A stretch of 27,933 nucleotides of DNA from Smittium culicis (lineage: Eukaryota > Kickxellomycota > Harpellomycetes > Harpellales > Legeriomycetaceae): assembly GCA_001970855.1 (NCBI GenBank), contig LSSN01000104.1:1-27933 (forward strand), written 5' to 3'. This document shows positions 20,738 through 27,933 of the stretch, one piece after another. The position numbers and the translations under genes are program-made. A model generated the notes under the pieces. It had not been told where the DNA came from, made no database searches, and saw nothing but the letters and a program-made list of their open reading frames with translations. Position 1 is the first letter of the stretch, and every line of letters starts with the position of its first letter.

Positions 20738-23478
20738 AAATAAATCCCAAGTAAAATAAAAAAACTAGAGAATAAGTCGAGTAAAAAGAAATTGTTAGAT
20801 GCTTTTGCAATTAATTGAATTGGTGATTGAAAAGAGATTTGCCCTTTTTTTTTTTGAATTTAAAAAGAGAATTAATATATCTAGAGAAAATATCAATCTA
20901 TGCTAGAAAAGTAAAACTTGTGTATCGAAAAATTAAAATAATCATACTGATAAATCGAAAAAAAAGTTAATTAGACGTGTATATTTTTTACTTCTATAAT
21001 ATAAATATACGAGAAAAGAACAACTGTGAAACTCTCTCGGAAATTGGTGAAAAATCTTATTACTTCGTTTATAAAAATATTTTTCACAAATAACTAAAAT
21101 TAACATATTTAAAAAAACTCTAAAACAGAGACAAAATAGGTAGAAGCTTAACTTTGAAAGAGATCCTGTTTAAAAATAATTATTAAGTAGGTTTTTTTTT
21201 GTATTCAATGCTTAAAAACTTAGCTTTTTTTTTTTTATTGTTCTTTATAAAACTTATTATAATTTTATCTCACGAAATTATATTCCATTGAGTCTAAATA
21301 GATTCTTTGTAGGCGAATTAAACTTTGAAATCTTAAATCCTTAATTGAAAATAATGGTAATTTCTATAAAAAATACTAAAAATCTGTCATTGCATTTACT
21401 TTTGAGAACTAGGGCATATTATATCTTCTCTTATCCTAACTCTTGATAAAATTTTTTCGGTTTTGGGTTAATGTATTTTTTGACTCAGAAATTAGTTATA
21501 TCCTTATATTCAAATGATTATTAGATAAAAAATTTGACTAAAAAACGCTTTTTTCAGGCTTATTTGAACCAAAACGTAAAAACCTGATTTTAATATATCT
21601 TTCGTATTATTAATTTTCAGATAAGATTTTTTTTTGTTTCAATACTCTGTTTTATCTTTCGATTATTAAATTTTTTGAATACCAAAAATCTGATTATTTA
21701 ATATCTCTAAAATCATTTAAATCAAAAATTTAATGATCTTTTAAAATAATAATAAAAAAAATGGTTTTTAAAATAATAGAAAATAATAGTCTATATATAG
21801 TTTTCTTAAAATATAAGATTCCTTATTTAATAAATTTAGTATTAGTTTCTTAATGTCTAAGTTTAGTTGACTTAGTAAATCAAATTGTAAACTGCTGCTA
21901 ATAAAAGTGAAATATTACATCAAATTATTTTATATTTTAACGTATTAAAATATTGTTTTAATATATTACAGTAATTTGTAAAAAATAAAAAATATTATAG
22001 TATTTTTAGAGCTTTATTTGACTATTATTCATTCTCTGTCTTATTTTCCTCATTCCTTTAAATTTCAATAATTTTTTATTAGAGATGATTATGTGTTTCC
22101 ATACTAAATATTTATCAGTAAATTTGAGCTTAGAACAGCTATAAAATACTGGGATAAATCATAAAAATGTAATTTTTTTCCTATTACATAAAAGCTGAAT
22201 TCCTTTTTTTATCTATTAAAATTATATTCTGATAATTTTTTTTTGTCTCAGAGAGTTTATTAATCATAATTTAATAATATATTTCTGATATCATTAAAAG
22301 TTTTGAATTGATCTTTTAGTTCTAATATCGAAAGTTTTTATACTTGATTAATATATTTTTAGTCAAATAAATTTAAAAATTATTTGGAAAATAAATAGCT
22401 TATGTAACATTTTAAATTTATAGGATATTCATAGATTCTAAAATTATTTTAGTGCTATTTTTGGCTTTTACCTCTATCAATTTGAATGTATTTTATATTG
22501 TGTATCCCCTAACCATAAATTTATTCAAAAAATCCTCGAATCGTTATAATTTATTTTATAGTTTATAATATATTATTCGTTTTATTAATACTATTCAAAA
22601 TTATAAATAATAAGTTTATATAAAAATTTTCTAGATAAAAAAAAATGTTTTATAGATATTGTTATATTACCAATTAAAATAAGCAAGCTTTCAAAATTAA
22701 TGAATTTTTTTATTAATATTGTAATAGTAATTGGGTTTCAAGTGTAAGTATATTTTGGTGATTATATCGAGTAGCAGAACATTTCATATCAAGTTTTTTC
22801 TAGTTAATATTAATTTTACTTTTAAATCTTAAATAAATTGTTATCTAGTGAATTATGATATACAACCAATACCTTTACTAATAAAAATACGCAAATAATA
22901 TTTCTAATAAAATAATTTCACCTTTCCCTAGGAATATTTCATTTAAAGAAATTTAATTTATTCAACTGTTCACTTTTTTTTTCACGATAGTTTAGATAAA
23001 AAAATATATCTTATTGTAAATACACAATTTAAAAACACGCGACTTTTATAACTCTTAAAGACTTGCAGCTTTTCCTATAAATTTCAGATTAATACTATTT
23101 TTATCATAAAAAGTTTGCCGTTTTTTCATAATCTGAAAAATAAGAATGAAAAAATCTGCAATAGACTATTTTACTTTTCATTATAGACAGATTGGTATTA
23201 ATTATAGTACTCAAAAATTTAATGAATTTTGTAAGTATTAAATGTACCAAAAATCACAAAAATAAAATTAAAAAGCCATATAGAATTTGTCTTTTTTGCA
23301 GCACAGAATTAACATTCTCACTTGTATACTATTCTTTTCAGCCTATTTGATTATTTATAATATAAAATTATTGTTTGTTTTGAATTGAATCAATTTAGGT
23401 AGATTCAAACATATTACTATTTGTAAAAAATTAACTTTCAAAATTTAATATTTAATTAGATCTTGATTTTTTAATATA
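20738..23478. other. AT-rich DNA without supportable features
   Basis: Numerous A and T runs and no open frame above background. A stop-free patch at about 21000-21100 (plus) reads CETLSEIGEKSYYFVYKN before a stop and might be a terminal exon, but it has no family resemblance and no defined splice partner. Confidence 0.5.
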
Positions 23479-23726
23479 TGAGAGATTCTGAAAGAAGAGA
23501 GCACTTTGTTTCAGTTTAATGTTATTGGCCTGTATAATCACTTTTTATAAGTATTATTGGCGGAGCAAAAAAGGAATTTTGATTTTTCTATTTCTTCATT
23601 TCAGTATAAAATTTTTATTTCCTAAAAAAGTAAATTATTCTACTCATTGGTGATTTATTTTTTATGCGATTTTATACACTGAAACTCTTTACACTATAAA
23701 ATGACCTCTTCACAAAGAATCACCCA
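23479..23726. mobile_element. MITE copy of the TGGGRGATTCT family (248 bp)
   Basis: Left end TGAGAGATTCTGAAAGAAGA, right end as reverse complement TGGGTGATTCTTTGTGAAGA. Colinear with the outer copy at 15295-15781, including the shared subterminal TATTGGCGGA and TTTATGCGATTTTATACACT. This undisturbed copy defines where the inner MITE inserted. Left flank is TA; the right flank (AA) has diverged. Confidence 0.83.
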
Positions 23727-23751
23727 AACGTTTTTAATTTTAATAGTATTA

Positions 23752-24285
23752 CAGTTAAACCTCTAATATCGTAATAACTTAAGGTGGCAAACCTCTAAGA
23801 TAGCAACTTTATAAATTTTAAATTGAAAAAATATTGATTTATTGTTAAAAATATACACCATTTTTATTTAAGCGATTTTATAGGCTAATTAAATTAAATT
23901 TGCTATTTTAAGTAAATTTTATTTGCGAATTGGCTATTTATATTGCAAATAATCTGGCCTATTGTCAATTGCACTCTCAGCGAGCAATTCGCAGCTCTGT
24001 TGTAAAATGGCTGTAAAATGAGCCAAAATATTATTTCCAATATAGCAACTAAAACATGCACTTGACGAATTAAGTATAACTTTTCATTTATAAAAAAATT
24101 AATCCAATTAAATTATTATATTAAGAATTATAGACTTTAGCCAATTCTTTTTGTTAGTTAGTAGCTAGTTTCGTTGTAGCTATTTTTAAGATTAAAAAAC
24201 CTCTATAATGGCATATTGCTATCTGAGAGGGTAATTGGACCAAAATCGGGTAAAAATACCTGTTGTTTACTCAGAGGTTTTACTG
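23752..24285. mobile_element. pogo/Tigger-type MITE (534 bp) flanked by TA
   Basis: Begins CAGTTAAACCTCT and ends in the complement of CAGTAAAACCTCT, with TA on each side. CAG termini followed by an AAACCTC block and a TA target are typical of pogo/Tigger elements of the Tc1-mariner superfamily. Near each end the motif AAACCTCTAANATNGCAA recurs in altered form (AACCTCTAAGATAGCAAC on the left, ATTGCTATCTGAGAGG on the right), giving nested terminal repeats. No transposase frame remains. Confidence 0.78.
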
Positions 24286-24301
24286 TAATACTTTATACAT
24301 A

Positions 24302-24370
24302 TTTTTTTTCGTCGCGGAACTTTATTGGTGCATAGCAATAATAGAAATCATGTGATATAAATTAAGAATT
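24302..24370 (-). mobile_element. Third copy of the retroposon 3' end (tail only)
   Basis: On the minus strand, ATTGCTATGCACCAATAAAG plus TTCCGCGACG and an A-run matches the 3' end of the retroposon at 9159 (CCAATAAAATTCTGTGAATA plus A-run). The match fades within about 60 bp, so it is either a strongly 5'-truncated insertion or a decayed copy. It sits 16 bp from the pogo-type MITE. Confidence 0.5.
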
Positions 24371-24616
24371 AATCTAATTTATCTAAAAATCGCCAAGCTT
24401 TGGATTTTATTTTCCTAGGATTTGAAGGGTAGTTGTATCAATTGGAATTATTAAAATTTTCTTTTTTATCTTACTTTCATTTTTAGTTTTTGATGCATTT
24501 AATAATGTATTATTTCAAATGCAAAGATGTAATTTTAATAGGTTTATATCATTTAAAATTCCGTGATTAAAAAAAAAAGTTTTATACCATTTATTCTAAA
24601 AAATTTAGTACCAAAT

Positions 24617-24778
24617 ATGCAAGAGGGTAGTACAAGCTTTTTAAATAATGAAAAATTTCATTTAAATACATCTTTATTATATCAAGATTTTTTTGTGCAT
24701 AGCAGGTTCTACTTACGATTTTTGTTTTTTTTTATAATTTCTATTTTCCTTAAAAAACATAAAATGAAATTATTATAA
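24617..24778 (+). CDS. Possible small membrane protein (53 aa), doubtful
   Basis: From ATG at 24617 the frame gives 53 residues. A polar N-terminal half, starting MQEGSTSFLNNEK, is followed by one hydrophobic segment (FYLRFLFFFIISIFL, residues 31-45) and a basic end (KKHKMKLL). That layout would suit a tail-anchored membrane protein. Hydrophobic runs arise readily from T-rich DNA, no homologue comes to mind, and the frame could be chance. Confidence 0.2.
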   Translation: MQEGSTSFLNNEKFHLNTSLLYQDFFVHSRFYLRFLFFFIISIFLKKHKMKLL

Positions 24779-25411
24779 CTTTTTTAATATTAATTTAAGA
24801 AAGATAATAAATTTTGAATAAATTTAACCTGTTTATAATTAGATTTAATAACGAAATTACCAAATTTTTAGACTGATATAGCTTTAAATCTATGATTTAA
24901 TTCATACTTTTTCTTGAATATAACCTGATATGATTCATTTTATTTATAATATTTGCTTTTATTATATTATCATTTTTTTGGCTCTTATCGCTATACACTT
25001 TGTAACTGTTAATAGTAATCGAGTCAAATAACATATTTATTTAGTTTATTTTATGCCAATATTTCTTATTTTATCCCTATGAATTTTTTAGCCAAGTTTT
25101 AGAATAATATGTAGTTACTTTTTCAGGATGTTTATTGAGTGCATAATTTAAATTTGCTAAAACAAGGATTCCTCTAAGATTCGATGTTAGTCGTGCAGAT
25201 AAAATAATTAATACTGGATCAAATATTTTTGATTAATCTGGAATATTTTATGAACGCAGGATATTCAAACTATATATATGATAATATTTTGATCAATTTA
25301 ATCTTTTTTTAGTTTCGACATACTATATATTTTTTTCGTACTATAATATAGGTTGAATTTATTGAAATAGATTTAGATTAAAGTGAAGCGATTTTTATCT
25401 ATAATTCGTTT

Positions 25412-25443
25412 ATCAATCTGATCAATCTGATCAATCTGATCAA
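25412..25443. repeat. Tandem ATCAATCTG repeat (3.5 copies)
   Basis: Perfect direct repeats of the nonamer ATCAATCTG, creating successive CTGATCAA junctions. The repeat ends about 180 bases upstream of the ATG of the 509-codon gene. It may be a simple repeat or a reiterated protein-binding site. Confidence 0.75.
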
Positions 25444-25621
25444 ACAGATATTTAGGTTGATATAATTAAGAAATTTATAATAACGAGGAATATAATAAAA
25501 CGGATTCTATCCGTTATTGTCTTCCTTTAAATATTTTGATGGTAGAATTTAATTCTAAAAATTATTTTTTATTCCTAAGAGTCATAAATACATTTAACTT
25601 AAATTAGGCAGTATATCTATA

Positions 25622-27151
25622 ATGATTATTTCAGTATTATTAGTTTCAATTCTAATTAAATTAGGTCCATGCTTATGCTCAAACGCGTATGATAGTTCAG
25701 TAGATGATTCTCCAGCACGTTTAATCGGAAATATTGGCTCTTATATAGTCGAAATGAAAAGCGGGCCTAATAAGGACACTAGAAGTAAGAAAATATCGTA
25801 TATGCGTAATTTTGATCCCAAAAAGAATTCTGAAAGAGAAAATATCGTTGTTAATTATGTCGCTGATATCGCATTTTCTGAAACTGCGTTTAGATCTATA
25901 AAAAACGTTCAGTATTCTCTAAAAATGATTGGTTATATATTATCTTCTGGCGTTAGAGAATTTCCGAGCGACGAATTCAGGCTTTATGACTTAATTTCAA
26001 AAAATAATACACTTAAATCTGAAATATTTATCAGTTCATATAGTAATTATAGTTTTGAAAGTGAGATTGACAGCTTAAAAAATTTGTGGAAGTTGGAAAA
26101 CTGTAAATTTTTAAGCTATGTGGATGGAATGTATGACGAAATGCACATTTATTTTCCAAAGATTCTTTTTGACGAGATTTATTACTATATGCCTGACCTT
26201 TTTACTGAAGATTATGAGAGCCTTTACCAAGAACAAAAAGTGAAAAAAATAATAAATTCTGAGTTTGCTAAAGATTACATTGATTACACTTTAAAAAAAT
26301 ACTTAGATAGAAAGAAAATAGAAGATAATTCAGATAATATTTTAAATGCGGCAAAATTTGAATCGTTTAAAAAAATCAAAGAATTTGGCGAAGCTCGTAA
26401 AGAGAGAGATATGGACTTTATAAAAATAATGTTTTACATATTAAAATCAGAAAATCTTGAAATAAAAAGAATCCTCCAAATATTGAATAGCCTTATTTAT
26501 AATGATGACATTGAATTGGTAGAGCATATGTCAAAGGAAATCGATAATAAGAACTATATTGTAAAAGAAATTGTAGATGAAGTACATGAAATGGATTTAT
26601 ATCTTCAACGCCCGATTATTGAACCTTTTATAAACGGGAAAAGCGTTCAATTAGTTGATTTTTTTAAAGAAAATATAGAGGCTTGTATTGATTTTGAATT
26701 TTTAAAGGATCTTAGAGACAGCTTAGATCACGAGAAACAGCTACTATTGCATCCAAGAACTATAAAATACAAAAATACAGTAAAAATTATATCTGGATTT
26801 ATAGAAATTTACAAGATAGGTGGATCAATACTATGTGAAGACACTATGAACGTAATTTTTGAAAGAAGAAAACACGTTCTAAATAATAACATTAAAAATC
26901 GCTATAAATTCGTCAGGTACCTTATACAAAATATTATAGAAAATAACAGCTTAGGTGGTATAACTCTCGGAAACTACAAAGATAAGAGAAACGAAATGTT
27001 ACTAGAAAAGAAAAAGGATGCTAAAATTCAAAAATACAAATCTATTATGAAATTTTTGAATAAAAGTTTAAAAATATTTGAAAGTGGAATGAATATTTTG
27101 ACTGATGAATTGGAAAGGAATTACTTTTTCACAGAAAGATCTGACATGTAA
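25622..27151 (+). CDS. Secreted protein of unknown function, 509 aa
   Basis: A single uninterrupted frame of 509 codons in DNA where frames above 80 codons are rare. The N-terminus, MIISVLLVSILIKLGPCLC, is a clear signal peptide with likely cleavage shortly after residue 20 (CSNA). The mature part is hydrophilic and rich in Lys, Glu, Asp, Ile and Asn. It has no further membrane segment and appears mainly helical. Residues from about 440 to the end (KKKDAKIQKYKSIMKFLNKS onward) look like a coiled-coil. Asn-X-Ser/Thr sequons (NNT, NYS, NNS) are present, as expected of a secreted glycoprotein. No catalytic motif or known domain was recognised. Orphan secreted proteins of this kind are common in parasitic fungi and microsporidia, but that link is only suggestive. 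An AATAAA lies at 27236. The ATG at 25622 is the first in frame and the only one that includes the signal peptide. Confidence 0.85.
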   Translation: MIISVLLVSILIKLGPCLCSNAYDSSVDDSPARLIGNIGSYIVEMKSGPNKDTRSKKISYMRNFDPKKNSERENIVVNYVADIAFSETAFRSIKNVQYSLKMIGYILSSGVREFPSDEFRLYDLISKNNTLKSEIFISSYSNYSFESEIDSLKNLWKLENCKFLSYVDGMYDEMHIYFPKILFDEIYYYMPDLFTEDYESLYQEQKVKKIINSEFAKDYIDYTLKKYLDRKKIEDNSDNILNAAKFESFKKIKEFGEARKERDMDFIKIMFYILKSENLEIKRILQILNSLIYNDDIELVEHMSKEIDNKNYIVKEIVDEVHEMDLYLQRPIIEPFINGKSVQLVDFFKENIEACIDFEFLKDLRDSLDHEKQLLLHPRTIKYKNTVKIISGFIEIYKIGGSILCEDTMNVIFERRKHVLNNNIKNRYKFVRYLIQNIIENNSLGGITLGNYKDKRNEMLLEKKKDAKIQKYKSIMKFLNKSLKIFESGMNILTDELERNYFFTERSDM

Positions 27152-27386
27152 TTAATTTGTATACTATTTACATATACTATGAAAGTAATAGTTTAATTTC
27201 AAAATTTAATAGTTTTTATACTTATAATTGCTAAAAATAAAAAATAATTTTATATGTATAAAATATAATAGACACAATTTATCTAAATAGTAAATTTTAT
27301 GTCAAATAAAAAACAAAAGTATGATAAAATTAATCCCTAAAAATTATTTATCAATATATAATAACGTACTATCTAAGTGATAGATA
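27152..27386. other. 3' flank of the 509-codon gene
   Basis: AT-rich. A possible polyadenylation hexamer AATAAA is at 27236-27241. Nothing else seen before the MITE. Confidence 0.4.
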
Positions 27387-27632
27387 TGGGAGATTCTTTA
27401 TGAAGGAGTCATTTTATAGTTCCAAAAGTTAAGTTTATACAATTTTGTAAAAAATTATTATTCAATGGGAAAATATATTATTTTTTTTATACAAATAAAA
27501 ATTCATAATTAAATGAATAAATAGAAAAATATAAATGACTTTTAAATTTCGCCAATAACTTTTACAATCAAAGAATGCCCAAGCCAATAAAATCAAACTG
27601 CACAAAGTGCTCTCTTTATTCAGAATTTCCTA
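27387..27632. mobile_element. MITE copy of the TGGGRGATTCT family (246 bp)
   Basis: Left end TGGGAGATTCTTTATGAAGG, right end as reverse complement TAGGAAATTCTGAATAAAGA. Orientation as in the inner copy at 15408-15645. GATA flanks both ends, which favours either a 4-bp duplication or a TA duplication with a chance extension. No coding capacity. It lies 235 bp downstream of the 509-codon gene. Confidence 0.83.
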
Positions 27633-27918
27633 GATAATATCATAATCTTATCTAAAAAATCCGAGCTATTTAACGTTTACTACAAAGATAAAAAATTAAA
27701 TTTAAAAGTTATATTTTAGAATAAGTTTTTTCAAAATTTTAATTTTATATTTTAAGAATATTTTTTCATTTAACCTACTGCAGAATAATTATCTTGGTGA
27801 TTATTTAAATTTTAGATGGATCGGAGGGGGGCAGTAGTTTTGAAATAATATCTAGTTTTGACTTAATTAGCTAATTATTTTTCGATATTCCTTACCAGTC
27901 TTGTGGGTTGTTTGAAGT
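27633..27918. other. AT-rich DNA to the window end
   Basis: No gene seen. Contains a run of six G at 27826-27831 in a short GC-rich patch. Confidence 0.5.
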
Positions 27919-27933
27919 GGGGGGGGGGGGGGG
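27919..27933. repeat. G15 homopolymer at the window edge
   Basis: The window ends inside a run of at least fifteen G. This may be an assembly break at a homopolymer rather than a natural end; it does not resemble a telomere repeat. Confidence 0.8.

Larger units (their letters stand above)
24371..25621. other. AT-rich upstream region of the 509-codon gene
   Basis: Apart from one small candidate ORF and a 9-bp tandem repeat, listed separately, nothing is recognisable. The stretch immediately before 25622 has no obvious initiation signal other than an A-rich leader. Confidence 0.45.

Overview
This window is eukaryotic nuclear DNA, very AT-rich (I estimate 75-80% A+T by eye) and very gene-poor. 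Two genes are secure. One is a three-exon methylenetetrahydrofolate reductase gene (10669-12770, minus strand). Its introns are short GT-AG introns, and its protein is of the full-length eukaryotic type with a C-terminal regulatory half. The other is a single-exon gene of 509 codons for a secreted, charged protein of no recognised family (25622-27151, plus strand). Spliceosomal introns, the standard code, low gene density and yeast-like residues at one exon junction of the reductase fit a fungus or fungus-like eukaryote with an AT-rich, transposon-laden genome. I cannot place it more closely.

Most of the rest is a graveyard of mobile elements. Positions 1-781 hold the 5'-truncated C-terminal end of a LINE-type non-LTR retrotransposon (minus strand), distinctly GC-richer than the rest. 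A decayed MULE (Mutator-like) transposase lies at about 2110-3900 (minus), with its D, D, E blocks and CCHC knuckle still readable. An old, heavily mutated copy of the same LINE family lies at about 6560-8586 (plus), perhaps starting near 5560. A 480-bp retroposon at 9159-9638 has an A-tail and imperfect target-site duplications. It has a decayed relative near 14211-14560 and a tail-only relative at 24302-24370. Its 3' end resembles the 3' end of the LINE, which suggests a LINE/SINE partnership.

Non-autonomous DNA transposons are also present. There are four copies of one roughly 245-bp MITE family, one inserted inside another (15295-15781), plus copies at 23479-23726 and 27387-27632. There is a 189-bp piggyBac-type MITE with TTAA duplications (19036-19224) and a 534-bp pogo/Tigger-type MITE flanked by TA (23752-24285).

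The most intriguing unexplained signal is a pair of short open frames, at 15795-15920 (minus) and 20603-20737 (plus). Their products align without gaps over 40 residues with 21 identities, and 17 of the last 22 residues are identical. One copy lacks its ATG and is abutted by the nested MITEs. Clusters of the hexamer CTTTGT occur a few hundred bases upstream of each. The long stretches between these features are AT-rich, and I see no convincing gene in them.
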